34,255 bases of DNA from Rubrivivax sp. (lineage in GTDB: Bacteria; Pseudomonadota; Gammaproteobacteria; Burkholderiales; Burkholderiaceae_C): positions 1 to 34,255 of the forward strand of contig JAEUPD010000255.1 in NCBI GenBank assembly GCA_016788525.1, read 5' to 3'. The position numbers were made by a program, and so were the translations under genes. Positions 7,857 through 16,505 of this stretch are shown one piece after another; position 1 is the first letter of the stretch, and every line of letters starts with the position of its first letter. The notes under the pieces are model-generated. The model was not told where the DNA came from and did not search any database. It saw only the letters and a list, made by a program, of their open reading frames with translations.

Positions 7857-9814
7857 AGACCGAGCCGATCACACCGGCCACGATCGGGTTCGACCACGCC
7901 GACGGCGTGCCGCACGCCCCGGCCTTCGGCGACCGCTACCACCCGCGCGCCGGCGCGCTGGCCCAGGCCGCCCACGTGTTCCTTCGGGGCAACGGCCTGC
8001 CCGGGCGCTGGGCCGGTCGCGCCCGCTTCGCCATCCTGGAAACAGGCTTCGGCCTGGGACACAACTTCCTTGCCACCTGGGAGGCGTGGCGCACCGACGC
8101 AGCACGCTGCGCGCGGCTGCACTTCGTGTCGGTGGAAAGACACCCGCCGCGACGCCAGGACCTCGTGGCGGCGCACCGCGCCCTGCCCGAGCCACTGGCC
8201 GCTCGGGCGCGCGCGCTGCACGCCGCCTGGCCCGTGCTCACCGGCGACCTGCATCGCCTGGCGTTCGAGGCGGGCCGCGTCGAGCTGCTGCTGGCCTTCG
8301 GCGACGCGGCCGGCTGGTTGCGGCGGCTGCAGCTGCAGGCCGACGCCGTGTTCCTCGACGGTTTCGCGCCGGCGCGCAACCCGGCGATGTGGTCCCCGGA
8401 GGTCTTCTCGGCGCTGCCCGCGCTGTGTGCGCCTGAGGCCACGGCGGCCACCTGGAGCACGGCGCGCGCAGTGCGCGAAGGGCTGGCCACGGCGGGCTTC
8501 GAGGTGCACGCCGCATCGGGCTTTGCCGACAAGCGCGAGATGACGCTGGGGCGTTTCGCGCCGCGGCACCGCCCGGCGCCCCCAGCGCGCCGGCAGGCGG
8601 CGCGACCCCGGGCCGATGGTGCCCTCGTCATCGGGGCCGGGCTGGCCGGTGCCTGCGCGGCGCTGGCGCTGCACGAGCAGGGCCTCGAGGTGCAGGTGCT
8701 CGAAGCCGGCGCCTCACCGGCCGCCGGCGCCTCGGGCAACCCGGCCGGGCTGGTGCGCGGGCTCGTGACGCGCGACGACGGCGCCCATGCACGCTGGCAC
8801 CGGGCCGCGGCGCTGCAGGCGTGGCAGCAACTGGCGCCATGGGTCGACGCCGGGCGCCTGCCGGGCCGCCTGGACGGCGTGCTGCACTTCGGCGACGACC
8901 CGGTCGAGATGCAGCGCCTGGCCGCCGCCTGGCCTTCGAACTACGTGCAGTCGTGGTCCGCGGCGCAGGCGGCGCAGCGCGCCGGCATCGCTGGCACCCG
9001 GCCTGCGTGGTGGTTCCCGCAAGGCGGCTGGGTCGATCCGGCGGCGCTGGTGCGCCTGGCGCTCGATGTCAGTGGCGCCCGCCTGCGGCTGCACGCCACG
9101 GTCGCGCGCGTGCACTGCCAAGGCGAGCGCTGGATCGCGCTGGACGCCGCTGGCGCAGCGCTGGCCGAAGCCGAGGTGGTGGTGCTGGCCGGGGGAGCCT
9201 CGGCCGACACGCTGGCCCCGGCCGAGGCCGCCAGGGCGTGGGGCCTTGGGCGCTCGCGGGGCCAGCTCAATATCGTCGGCAGCGCGCAGCTGCGCGCCGC
9301 AGGGGCGACGGTGCCCCATCTGCCACTGGCCGGCGCCGGCTACGTCATCGCGCTGCCGGGTGGCGACGTGCTTTGCGGCGCCACCCAGGCCGCAGGCGAC
9401 GACGACCCCGCGCTGCGTGCCGCCGACCAGGCCCACAACCTCGAGGTCTTCGCGCGCCTCACCGGCCAGGCGGCCGTCGCCGCGGCGCTCGGCGGCGCCA
9501 CCCTTCCCGGCCGGGTGGCCTGGCGCGCCCAGGTGGCCGACCGCCTGCCGCTGATCGGCGGCGTGCCCGCCGCCGCGCAACCCGGCATCTCCACACCGCG
9601 CCTGGCCCAGCCGCGCCACGTCTTGCGCGAGCCGGGCCTGTTCATCCTCGGCGCGCTCGGCTCGCGCGGCATCACCAGCGCACTGCTGGGCGCGCGCGTG
9701 CTCGCCGCCTTGGTGGCGGACGCGCCGCTGCCGGTGGACACCGACCTCCTCGATGCGATCGATGCCGCCCGCCACGCGGCGCGCGCCGCCCGCCGGCCGC
9801 ACCGCCCGGCCTGA
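7853..9814 (+). CDS. mnmC: Bifunctional tRNA mnm5s2U34 biosynthesis protein MnmC
   Basis: Catalyses the last two steps of mnm5s2U at the tRNA wobble base: FAD-dependent removal of the carboxymethyl group (C-terminal domain), then SAM-dependent N-methylation (N-terminal MnmD domain). 653 residues, close to the 668 of E. coli. The MnmD part (~1-235) has the SAM loop ILETGFGLGHNFLATW (~61-76) and VFLDGFAPARNPAMW (~164-178). The FAD part (from ~255) begins ALVIGAGLAGACAALALHEQ, followed by AGASPAAGASGNPAGLV. The GTG at 7853 gives the family N-terminus (KTEPITPATIGF) and overlaps the stop of the DUF3445 gene as GTGA. It is convergent with rpiA, 40 bp away. Confidence 0.94.
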   Translation: MKTEPITPATIGFDHADGVPHAPAFGDRYHPRAGALAQAAHVFLRGNGLPGRWAGRARFAILETGFGLGHNFLATWEAWRTDAARCARLHFVSVERHPPRRQDLVAAHRALPEPLAARARALHAAWPVLTGDLHRLAFEAGRVELLLAFGDAAGWLRRLQLQADAVFLDGFAPARNPAMWSPEVFSALPALCAPEATAATWSTARAVREGLATAGFEVHAASGFADKREMTLGRFAPRHRPAPPARRQAARPRADGALVIGAGLAGACAALALHEQGLEVQVLEAGASPAAGASGNPAGLVRGLVTRDDGAHARWHRAAALQAWQQLAPWVDAGRLPGRLDGVLHFGDDPVEMQRLAAAWPSNYVQSWSAAQAAQRAGIAGTRPAWWFPQGGWVDPAALVRLALDVSGARLRLHATVARVHCQGERWIALDAAGAALAEAEVVVLAGGASADTLAPAEAARAWGLGRSRGQLNIVGSAQLRAAGATVPHLPLAGAGYVIALPGGDVLCGATQAAGDDDPALRAADQAHNLEVFARLTGQAAVAAALGGATLPGRVAWRAQVADRLPLIGGVPAAAQPGISTPRLAQPRHVLREPGLFILGALGSRGITSALLGARVLAALVADAPLPVDTDLLDAIDAARHAARAARRPHRPA

Positions 9815-9854
9815 CTTCGGCGCGCAAAGGGCCCGCGTGGCCCCGAAGCGGGGG

Positions 9855-10514
9855 TCAGTAGTGGATGGTCTGCACGCCCTGGGCAGTGCCCAGCAGGCAC
9901 AGGCTTGCGCGGTGCCGCGCAAAGATGCCCACCGACACGACGCCGGGCCATTGGTTGACCTCCGTCTCCATCGCCAGCGGATCGGTGATGGAAAGGCCGC
10001 GCACATCCAGCAGCGGGTGGCCGTTGTCGGTGAGCACGCCCGGGCGCTGCACCGCCTGGCCGCCCAGCGCCGCGAAGCGCCGCGCCACCTGGGGCAGCGC
10101 CATCGCGATCACTTCCACCGGCAGCGGAAAGCGGCCAAGCACCTCGACACGCTTGCTCGCATCGGCGATGCAGACGAAGCGATCGGCCAGATCGGCCACG
10201 ATCTTCTCGCGCGTGAGTGCCGCTCCGCCGCCCTTGATCATGCAGCCGCGCGCATCGATCTCGTCGGCGCCGTCGATGTACACCGCCAGCCGCTCCACGG
10301 CGCCGGCCTCGAGCACGCGGATGCCGCGCGCCGCGAGGCGCTCGGTGCTCGCCGTCGAGCTGCTCACGGCCGCGGCCACCGGGCGCGGCATCGACGCCAG
10401 CGCATCGATGAAATGGTTGACCGTGCTGCCGGTGCCCACGCCGACGATGCTGCCGGCTTCGACGTATTGCAGCGCCGCGCGCCCGACCAGCGCCTTGAGT
10501 TCGTCTTGCGTCAT
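9855..10514 (-). CDS. rpiA: Ribose-5-phosphate isomerase A
   Basis: Interconverts ribose 5-phosphate and ribulose 5-phosphate in the non-oxidative pentose phosphate pathway. 219 residues, the usual length. Seen: GTGSTV at 27-32, DGADEID at 81-87 and [11 protein letters not shown] at 94-104; the DGADE and KGGGAA motifs carry the catalytic Asp, Glu and Lys residues of the family. It is divergent from pyrD with a 100-bp gap. A GATAAT hexamer on the minus strand (10528-10523) lies 8 nt before the ATG and there is no ribosome site, so the mRNA may have almost no leader. Confidence 0.96.
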   Translation of the reverse strand: MTQDELKALVGRAALQYVEAGSIVGVGTGSTVNHFIDALASMPRPVAAAVSSSTASTERLAARGIRVLEAGAVERLAVYIDGADEIDARGCMIKGGGAALTREKIVADLADRFVCIADASKRVEVLGRFPLPVEVIAMALPQVARRFAALGGQAVQRPGVLTDNGHPLLDVRGLSITDPLAMETEVNQWPGVVSVGIFARHRASLCLLGTAQGVQTIHY

Positions 10515-10522
10515 GGCCGGCG

Positions 10523-10528
10523 ATTATC
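10523..10528 (-). promoter_or_regulatory. Candidate -10 hexamer of rpiA (near-leaderless)
   Basis: GATAAT (5 of 6 to TATAAT) read on the minus strand, ending 8 nt before the rpiA ATG. The predicted transcript start falls within 0-2 nt of the start codon. No -35 match is visible at the usual distance. Confidence 0.45.
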
Positions 10529-10601
10529 GGCGGCGGCCCCGGTCGGCCGCCGTGCGCCCGTGCGTGCTGGCTCACCGCGGCACCGGCCACCGGCGCCGCC
10601 T

Positions 10602-10607
10602 GACAAT
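10602..10607 (+). promoter_or_regulatory. Candidate -10 hexamer of pyrD (near-leaderless)
   Basis: GACAAT (4 of 6 to TATAAT) ends 7 nt before the ATG at 10615. It overlaps the alternative in-frame ATG at 10606, which argues for 10615 as the real start. No -35 is evident. Confidence 0.4.
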
Positions 10608-10614
10608 GCGGCCC

Positions 10615-11691
10615 ATGTCCTTCCTGCCCTACGGCCTGGCCCGCCCGTTTCTCTTCGGCCTCGACCCGGAGCGCGCCCACGACCTCACGCTGGATGCCAT
10701 CGCCGTGGCCCAGCGCACACCGGCACGCTGCCTGTGGCAGCAGGCGCGGATCGACGACCCGGTGACGATCGCCGGGCTGCGCTTTCCCAACCGCTTGGGG
10801 CTCGCCGCGGGCCTGGACAAGGACGGCCGCTGCATCGACGGCCTGGGCGCGATGGGCTTCGGCTTCATCGAGGTGGGCACGGTCACGCCCAGGGCCCAGC
10901 CGGGCAACCCCCGGCCGCGCATGTTCCGGCTGCCGGCTGCACAGGCGCTGATCAACCGCATGGGCTTCAACAACGGCGGCCTGGACAACTTCATCGCCAA
11001 CGTCCGGCGCGCGCGTGCCTTCCGGGCAGCCGGCGGCATCGTCGGGCTGAACATCGGCAAGAACGCCGCCACGCCGATCGAGCGGGCGGTCGACGACTAC
11101 CTCGTCGGCCTGGCGGGCGTCTACCCGCACGCCGACTACGTGACGGTGAACATCTCCAGCCCCAACACGAAGAACCTGCGGGCGCTGCAGGGCGACGAGG
11201 CGCTGGACGCGCTGCTGGCCGCGCTGCGCGCACGGCGCGACGAACTGGCCGGCGAACACGGCCGCCAGGTGCCGGTGTTCCTGAAGATCGCACCCGATCT
11301 CGACGAGGCGCAGGTCGACCTCATCGCCACGACGCTTATGCGGCACGGCATCGACGGCGTGATCGCCACGAACACGACCGTTGCGCGCGACCGCGTGCAG
11401 GGGCTGCCGCACGCCGACGAGGCCGGCGGCCTTTCGGGCGCGCCGGTGTTCGAGGCCAGCAACCGCGTCGTCGCACGGCTGCGCCGGAAACTCGGGCCGC
11501 GCTTCCCGATCATCGGCGTGGGCGGTGTGATGAGCGGCGACGACGCCCGCGCCAAACGCGACGCGGGGGCCGACTTGGTGCAGGTCTACACCGGGCTCAT
11601 CTACCGCGGGCCGGCGCTGGTGCGCGAGGCAGCCCGGGCGTTGGCGGCAGCGCCTGCGGCGCGGCCCTCGGCGCGGGCGGCCACGCCGTGA
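10615..11691 (+). CDS. pyrD: Dihydroorotate dehydrogenase (quinone), class 2
   Basis: Membrane-associated FMN enzyme oxidising dihydroorotate to orotate with quinone, the fourth step of pyrimidine synthesis. 358 residues, slightly longer than the ~340 norm because of an Ala-rich C-terminal tail. Seen: the class-2 N-terminal helix ([20 protein letters not shown]), [32 protein letters not shown] with the catalytic serine of class 2, [13 protein letters not shown], and the phosphate-binding [14 protein letters not shown] 10615 is chosen over ATG 10606 because the latter lies in the probable -10. It is divergent from rpiA and convergent with the OmpW gene. Confidence 0.96.
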   Translation: MSFLPYGLARPFLFGLDPERAHDLTLDAIAVAQRTPARCLWQQARIDDPVTIAGLRFPNRLGLAAGLDKDGRCIDGLGAMGFGFIEVGTVTPRAQPGNPRPRMFRLPAAQALINRMGFNNGGLDNFIANVRRARAFRAAGGIVGLNIGKNAATPIERAVDDYLVGLAGVYPHADYVTVNISSPNTKNLRALQGDEALDALLAALRARRDELAGEHGRQVPVFLKIAPDLDEAQVDLIATTLMRHGIDGVIATNTTVARDRVQGLPHADEAGGLSGAPVFEASNRVVARLRRKLGPRFPIIGVGGVMSGDDARAKRDAGADLVQVYTGLIYRGPALVREAARALAAAPAARPSARAATP

Positions 11692-11711
11692 GCCGCCCCG
11701 CCCGCGGCGGC
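11692..11711. terminator. Possible hairpin between pyrD and the OmpW gene
   Basis: GCCGCC and GGCGGC form a 6-bp stem around an 8-nt loop, starting directly after the pyrD stop in a 37-bp convergent gap. There is no T-tract on either strand. Support is weak because such repeats are common in G+C-rich DNA. Confidence 0.25.
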
Positions 11712-11728
11712 GTGGGCCGCAGCGGCGA

Positions 11729-12469
11729 TCAGAACCGGTAACCCACGCCGACCGTGTAGGACCACGGGTCGAGCGTGGCGTCCAGCGTCTGCCCGGTGGA
11801 CAGCGTGGCGCGCGTCTTCAGCGCCGTCTTGGTGATGTTGGCGTCGAGCGACCACTTCGGCGTGAAGCGCAGACCCACCCCGAACTGGGCCGTCAGCGCC
11901 CACTTGGACTCGATCGACAGCGTGGTCGGGTTGGCCGGCGTGCCTCCGGTGAGGCCCGACAGCGCTGCGGTGCTGCGCGCCTTGTAGAACTTGGCGTAGG
12001 TCGGCCCGAGGCCCACGTACGGGCGCAGGTCGGCGTTGGCGCCGAAGAAGCGGTACTGCGCCAGCAGGGTGATCGGCAGGGCGCGCACCTCGCCGATCTT
12101 GCCCACGCCAGCGATGGCGCCATCGCCGACGATGTCGTGCTTGAAGCCGGCCGACAGCGGCAGGTCGAGCGAGAGGTTGTCGGTCCACGCCCAGGTGATA
12201 CCGGCGGTGGGCTGGGTATTGCTCTTGATGTCGGCGCGCGTGCCGGCGAAGCTGGGCGCGCTGAGGTCGCCGCTGAGCACGTCGGGCGCGATCTGCGTGA
12301 CCGCGCCGCGCACGACGATCGAGCCGGCCGGCTGCGCGCAGGCGGCGCCGGCGCCGGCCAGCAAAGCGGTGGCCGCCAGTGCGCGGGCTGAGGCCACTGC
12401 CCAGGTGCGGGTCCTGGCGCCAGCCGGGGCACGCAATGCGCGCAGGGGGTTCAGTTCATGAGAAGGCAT
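11729..12469 (-). CDS. OmpW-family outer membrane protein
   Basis: Small eight-stranded beta-barrel protein of the OmpW family; members form narrow hydrophobic channels in the outer membrane. 246 residues. An unusually long basic N-region (~27 residues) precedes a hydrophobic signal core and a likely cleavage site after ACA (~45). The mature part alternates hydrophobic and polar residues and contains ITWAWTDNLSLDLPL, LLAQYRFFG, LRPYVGLGPTYAKFY and WSLDANITKT, as in OmpW, ending in Tyr-Arg-Phe with the terminal aromatic residue expected for BAM recognition. The gene lies 34 bp downstream of the GDSL esterase on the same strand and probably shares its transcript. Its cargo cannot be told from sequence. 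Confidence 0.9.
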   Translation of the reverse strand: MPSHELNPLRALRAPAGARTRTWAVASARALAATALLAGAGAACAQPAGSIVVRGAVTQIAPDVLSGDLSAPSFAGTRADIKSNTQPTAGITWAWTDNLSLDLPLSAGFKHDIVGDGAIAGVGKIGEVRALPITLLAQYRFFGANADLRPYVGLGPTYAKFYKARSTAALSGLTGGTPANPTTLSIESKWALTAQFGVGLRFTPKWSLDANITKTALKTRATLSTGQTLDATLDPWSYTVGVGYRF

Positions 12470-12503
12470 GGGGTTCTCCTGGTGTCTTCCTGGCGTGCGG
12501 CGA

Positions 12504-13703
12504 TCAGAGCCAGCCGGCCTGCGCCAGCGAGCGCGCGATCAGTTGCGCCATCAGCTGATGGCCGTAGCCCGAGGGGTGGAAGCCGTCGGAGAACGCCCAG
12601 GTCTTGAACCAGTCGGCCCCACCGGTGGCCCCCACGGGCGGCGCGGCGGCCAGCGCGGCGTTGGTGCAGGTCGCGAAGGTGTAGGTGGGCAGGCCGTCAC
12701 TTCCAACCCCGGTGGCCGGGCACGCGGTGTCGCGCACGTTGGTGAGCCCGAACTGCGCGGGGCTCGTGACCTGGTTGTTGAACTCGGTGTAGAAGTCCAC
12801 CAGCGCCACGCGCGTCTCGCCCGCAAAGCGGGTAGCCAGCTGGCGGTTGAAGGCCTCGACCCAGCCCCTGAACAACAACTCGGCGCCGGCACGGGCGGTG
12901 GCTCCGGCCGCGCCACCGCCGCTGGCCGCAGCGATGCCGTCTAGCACGGCCTGGAAGCGCGGCGTGTTGGTGATGCCGGGCATGTTCAGCAGCACGATGC
13001 GCTGCGCGCCCTTGTCCAGCGCGCCGGTCTTGATCATGTTGAAGAAGGTGTCGGCCAGCGCCGTCATGTACTGGCCACCACCTTGCTGCAGGCCGGCTGC
13101 GCCACCGGCGACGATGGCATTCACCTGCGCGGCGCTCAGCTGCGTGCCCAGCAGTGTGATGAATGCCGCACCACCGTCGCCCGCCGGCGGCGGGCTGGCG
13201 CGCAGGTAGGCGCCGACCAGCGCCGCGGCGTCGTTGCCGCCGCCATCGACCACCAGCAGGTCGCCGGCGCCGAAGTTGCCGCCCGCCGCGGCGGTGGCGA
13301 ACTGCACGCCGATGCCGCGCGGGTCTGGCGCCGTGAAGCCGGAGCTGGCCGGGTTGATGACCCCGCCGCCGATGGCGAAGTTGGCGCAGCCGGGCGTCGG
13401 GTTGGCGACGAAGGTGACGCCGTTGAAGGCGTAGAAGTTGCACCCCTTGCCCAGGCCGTAGGTGACGCCCACGCGCTCGGGGTACATGTCGTTGCCCTGG
13501 ATGGTGGCGCGCACGCCGCCGAAGGTTCCCACGTCGGCCAGGCTGTCGCCCATCACCACCACGCGCGACACGCTGGCCCGGGGGGTCGTGTCGGCACCGC
13601 CCCCGCCGCAGGCCGCCAGCAGCGCAGCGAACACCGCCGCCAGGCCCAGGGGCAGCGCGGCACGCCGGCCGCGCCAAGGGCGCAGGGTTGAAGGATGCGA
13701 CAT
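12504..13703 (-). CDS. Secreted SGNH/GDSL-type esterase, predicted lipoprotein
   Basis: Hydrolase of the SGNH superfamily, acting on ester substrates outside the inner membrane. 399 residues. A signal peptide ends in the lipobox LLAAC (Cys32), followed by a Gly run, so it is probably lipid-anchored. Block I is VVMGDSLADVG (Ser54), the Asn block is VVDGGGNDAAAL, and the catalytic Asp-His pair is DGFHPSGYGH (D373, H376) near the C-terminus. The insert between blocks is Gly/Ala-rich. CAGGAG lies 6 nt upstream of the ATG. Upstream on the minus strand are a TATAGT hexamer and a perfect palindrome near the expected transcript start. Natural substrate unknown. Confidence 0.9.
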   Translation of the reverse strand: MSHPSTLRPWRGRRAALPLGLAAVFAALLAACGGGGADTTPRASVSRVVVMGDSLADVGTFGGVRATIQGNDMYPERVGVTYGLGKGCNFYAFNGVTFVANPTPGCANFAIGGGVINPASSGFTAPDPRGIGVQFATAAAGGNFGAGDLLVVDGGGNDAAALVGAYLRASPPPAGDGGAAFITLLGTQLSAAQVNAIVAGGAAGLQQGGGQYMTALADTFFNMIKTGALDKGAQRIVLLNMPGITNTPRFQAVLDGIAAASGGGAAGATARAGAELLFRGWVEAFNRQLATRFAGETRVALVDFYTEFNNQVTSPAQFGLTNVRDTACPATGVGSDGLPTYTFATCTNAALAAAPPVGATGGADWFKTWAFSDGFHPSGYGHQLMAQLIARSLAQAGWL

Positions 13704-13756
13704 GGGGGCTCCTGAGGGGTGGCGTCGGAAGGGGAGAACGGCCCGCGAAAAGCACG

Positions 13757-13770
13757 GTCGTTCGAACGAC
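13757..13770. promoter_or_regulatory. Perfect 14-bp palindrome, operator-like
   Basis: GTCGTTCGAACGAC is fully symmetric. It starts 5 bp downstream of the minus-strand TATAGT hexamer and so overlaps the expected transcript start of the esterase gene, a classic repressor position. The binding protein is unknown. Confidence 0.5.
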
Positions 13771-13934
13771 GACCACTATACGGAGCGCCGCTCGTGGCGA
13801 CTGTCTGGACAAACCCGGCCCGTGCCCCGAGCCCGGTGGCGCGAAGCCAAGGCGGGCCACCGCCCGGCGGCCGATGCCGGCAGCCGCGGGGCCGTTCGCT
13901 CTGGTCGCCTTTCAACCTAGGGAGAAGGGCCCGG

Positions 13935-13948
13935 CGAGTTGCAACTCG
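13935..13948. promoter_or_regulatory. Perfect 14-bp palindrome, operator-like
   Basis: CGAGTTGCAACTCG is fully symmetric and lies 123 bp upstream of the small membrane-protein gene, next to the direct repeat GTCACGCRAG. It differs in sequence from the palindrome at 13757, so a different factor would be expected. Confidence 0.45.
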
Positions 13949-14070
13949 TCACGCAAGTCGAAACCAATGCGTCACGCGAGGCGCCCAGAATGGCCGGCTC
14001 GACATCGGGCCCGCCGTGCGCTGCATCACGGCCGGCGCCCTGGCACCCACCCAATCGCGGGACCTCCGGC

Positions 14071-14532
14071 ATGAGCACACAGCGCGCGGCACCCATCGAT
14101 GGCTCCATCCCCGATCTCGTCGCCCAGGTGTACGAGGCCGCGCCCCAGGAGGAGCAGCGCGCGCTGCTGGCCATGCTCATCAAGCCGCTGGGGCTGCTCT
14201 CGCTGGCGGCCATCGGCAGCGGCATCTTCGCGCACCTGCGCCTCAAGGGCGGCTGGCCCGAGTTCCAGCCGGCCGTGAAGGACCTGGAACGCGTGCGCAC
14301 GAGCGACATGGTGGCCCTGGTGCACCACGTGCAGCAGGTGAGCATCGAGACCGTGCAGGGCCTGGCCGTCTACCTCAAGGGTTCACCGGTGCTGGCCGGC
14401 TCGGCAACAGCCGCGGTGCTAGTGACGCTGCTCGTGCAGCGCGCCCGCCGACGCCGCGGCGAGCCCGGCGATCGGCTCGACGACGGTGGCGAGGCACGGC
14501 CCGCGCCGCAGCGCCCGACCCCGCCGCGTTGA
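14071..14532 (+). CDS. Hypothetical protein with two predicted membrane helices
   Basis: 153 residues, not recognised. An N-terminal soluble stretch (IDGSIPDLVAQVYEAAPQEE) is followed by a hydrophobic helix at ~31-51 (LIKPLGLLSLAAIGSGIFAH), an amphipathic middle (DMVALVHHVQQVSIETVQGL), a second helix at ~110-127 (SPVLAGSATAAVLVTLLVQ), then a strongly basic RARRRR and a Pro/Arg-rich tail. The arrangement suggests an inner-membrane protein with a cytoplasmic basic tail. It stands alone, divergent from the esterase/OmpW pair and convergent with gamma-glutamyltransferase. Frame consistency and the two clean hydrophobic segments support a real gene. No ribosome site is clear before the ATG. Confidence 0.65.
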   Translation: MSTQRAAPIDGSIPDLVAQVYEAAPQEEQRALLAMLIKPLGLLSLAAIGSGIFAHLRLKGGWPEFQPAVKDLERVRTSDMVALVHHVQQVSIETVQGLAVYLKGSPVLAGSATAAVLVTLLVQRARRRRGEPGDRLDDGGEARPAPQRPTPPR

Positions 14533-14560
14533 GCCGCCCGGCGCGGACCGGCGCGGCGCC

Positions 14561-16450
14561 TCACTCGCCCGCCACCACCCCTTCTCGCCGCGGATCGGCG
14601 CCCCCGTGCCACCCGGTGGCGGTACGTTGCAGCGCCTGCAACCCGCTGGTCATGTCGATCTCGTTGACCGTATGCCCGCGTGCGCGCAGCGCGGCCACCG
14701 TGGCCGCGTCGAAGCGGCCGGTCTCGAGCACGGTGACCGGGCCGTTGTAGCTGCCGAAGTTGGGCAGGTCGATGGCGCGCTGCGCATCGAGCCCCCACTG
14801 CAGCGAGCCGACCAGCGTCTTGGCCGTGAAATGGATGATCGCCGCGCCCCCGGGCGAACCCAGTGACATCAGCAGGCGCCCGTCGTGGCGGTCGAACACC
14901 AGCGTGGGGCTCATGCTCGAGCGCGGGCGCTTGCCCGGCTGCACACGGTTGGCGACGAGGCGGCCCGCGGCGTCGGCCGGTGCGAGCGAGAAGTCGGTGA
15001 GCTGGTTGTTGAGCAGGTAGCCCCCGGCCTTGCCAGTGCCGCCGTCGGCCATCAGACGCGAGCCGAACACCGCCTCGATGCTGGTGGTCATGGCCACGGC
15101 GCGGCCTTCGGCATCGACGACGCTGATGTGGCTTGTGCCGCCCTCGGGTTGGTCGGCCATGGGTGCCCAGGCCACTGGCCGCGCGCCGGGTTGGCCGGGC
15201 CGCGCGCTGCCCTGACTCCTCTGGCCGACCAGGGCAGCGCGCCCGGTCAGGTAGCCGGCCGCCAGCAGCGAGTGCCAGTCGCCGCCCGGCGCGCTCACGA
15301 AGTCGGGGTCGGCGATGTAGTGGTTGCGGTCGGCGTAGGCCAGCCGCGCGGCCTCGGTGTAGCGGTGCAGCCAGCCGGCGCCCGGCACCCCGTCGACGAG
15401 CGCCGGCGTCGCTTCGACCACCGGCACGCGTTCGAGCAGCCCGAGGATCTGCATCACCGTCAGGTGCCCCGACGAGGGCGGCGGGAAGCCGCACACGCGG
15501 TATTGCACCAGCCAGTCGGTGCACATCGGTACGCGGCGCCTGGGCGCATAGCCGCGCAGGTCGGCCACGCTCAGCCGGCCGGGGTTCGTGGCGTGGCCGC
15601 GCACGCGCGCCACCAGATCGGCGGCCACCGGGCCCTCGTGCAGCGCCACGCTGCCACGCGAGGCGATGGCGCGCAGCACGTCGGCCAGCGCGGGGTTCTT
15701 CAGCAGGTGGCCCACGGGGTGCGGCTGCCCGTCGGCGGCGAAGAAGTAGGCGCGGGCCAGCGGGTCGCGGGCCAGGTGCACATCGGCCTTCAACAGGGTG
15801 TGCAGGCGCCGGCTGACGCGAAAGCCCTGCTCGGCGAGCATGATGGCCGGCTCGAACAGCCGCGCCCACGCCAGCCGGCCATGTTCGCGATGCGCCGCTT
15901 CGAGCATGCGCAACGCCCCGGGCGTGCCCACGGCGCGGCCGCCGACCACCGCGTCAGCCATGGCCATCGGCTTGCCGTCAGGGCGCAGGAACAGGCGCTC
16001 GTCGGCTTCGGCCGGCGCCGTCTCGCGACCGTCCCATGCCGCGATCTCGCGACCGTCCCAGTGCATCAGGAAGGCGCCTCCGCCGATGCCGCTGCTTTGC
16101 GGCTCGACGAGCGTGAGCACCATCTGCACGGCAATGGCCGCATCGAGGGCGCTGCCGCCGGCCTTGAGCACCTGGAAGCCGGCGTCGGTGGCCAGCGGGT
16201 TGGCAGCAGCCACGGCCATGCGGCGCAGGTTCCAGCCGGGCTTGGCCTGGTAGCCCGAGGCGCCCTCGGGCATGGCGGGGATGATGTAAAGCGGTGGCGG
16301 GCCCGCCGGCATCGCGCACCCCGCCAACCCGGCAAGCAGGGAAGCACGCATCGCCGTGCCCCGCAGCCACGCCGACGCGGACGTGACGCCACGCGCATCG
16401 GGCGCGAAAAGGCGCGCGGGGCGGACGCCCGCGGGGCTTGCACCACTCAT
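14561..16450 (-). CDS. ggt: Gamma-glutamyltransferase (glutathione hydrolase), predicted lipoprotein
   Basis: N-terminal-nucleophile hydrolase that cleaves the gamma-glutamyl bond of glutathione and transfers the glutamyl group, normally in the periplasm after self-cleavage into two subunits. 629 residues from ATG 16450. The autoprocessing site is intact: EGGTSHISVVD with catalytic Thr439. Other family elements: GGSALDAAIAVQMVLTLVEP, SSGIGGGAFL, FPPPSSGH and MSPTLVF. The N-terminus has the lipobox LAGC (Cys45), suggesting lipid anchoring. An internal ATG at 16351 would leave only 11 residues before the Cys, short for a signal peptide, so 16450 is preferred. TAGGAT lies 6 nt upstream of that ATG and may be a -10 hexamer or, through its AGGA, a ribosome site. 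Confidence 0.92.
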   Translation of the reverse strand: MSGASPAGVRPARLFAPDARGVTSASAWLRGTAMRASLLAGLAGCAMPAGPPPLYIIPAMPEGASGYQAKPGWNLRRMAVAAANPLATDAGFQVLKAGGSALDAAIAVQMVLTLVEPQSSGIGGGAFLMHWDGREIAAWDGRETAPAEADERLFLRPDGKPMAMADAVVGGRAVGTPGALRMLEAAHREHGRLAWARLFEPAIMLAEQGFRVSRRLHTLLKADVHLARDPLARAYFFAADGQPHPVGHLLKNPALADVLRAIASRGSVALHEGPVAADLVARVRGHATNPGRLSVADLRGYAPRRRVPMCTDWLVQYRVCGFPPPSSGHLTVMQILGLLERVPVVEATPALVDGVPGAGWLHRYTEAARLAYADRNHYIADPDFVSAPGGDWHSLLAAGYLTGRAALVGQRSQGSARPGQPGARPVAWAPMADQPEGGTSHISVVDAEGRAVAMTTSIEAVFGSRLMADGGTGKAGGYLLNNQLTDFSLAPADAAGRLVANRVQPGKRPRSSMSPTLVFDRHDGRLLMSLGSPGGAAIIHFTAKTLVGSLQWGLDAQRAIDLPNFGSYNGPVTVLETGRFDAATVAALRARGHTVNEIDMTSGLQALQRTATGWHGGADPRREGVVAGE

Positions 16451-16505
16451 CGGCCCATCCTAGCGCGCCGAACGCCGAGACCCGCCGGCGCGCGCCGCAG
16501 CCGCT

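Larger units (their letters stand above)
13704..14070. other. 367-bp divergent intergenic region with palindromes
   Basis: No gene is credible here; the open frames across it are composition shadows. It separates the minus-strand esterase/OmpW genes from the plus-strand small membrane protein. It holds a TATAGT -10 candidate for the esterase (13780-13775), two perfect 14-bp palindromes, and a 10-bp direct repeat GTCACGCRAG at 13948-13957 and 13971-13980, with starts 23 bp apart. A CAGAAT at 13986-13991 could serve the rightward gene. Confidence 0.6.

Noticed and set aside
9811-9858. Two-way terminator between mnmC and rpiA
   Set aside because: CTGAC/GTCAG and TTCGG/CCGAA can pair, but only with a 6-nt bulge and a long loop, and there is no T-tract.
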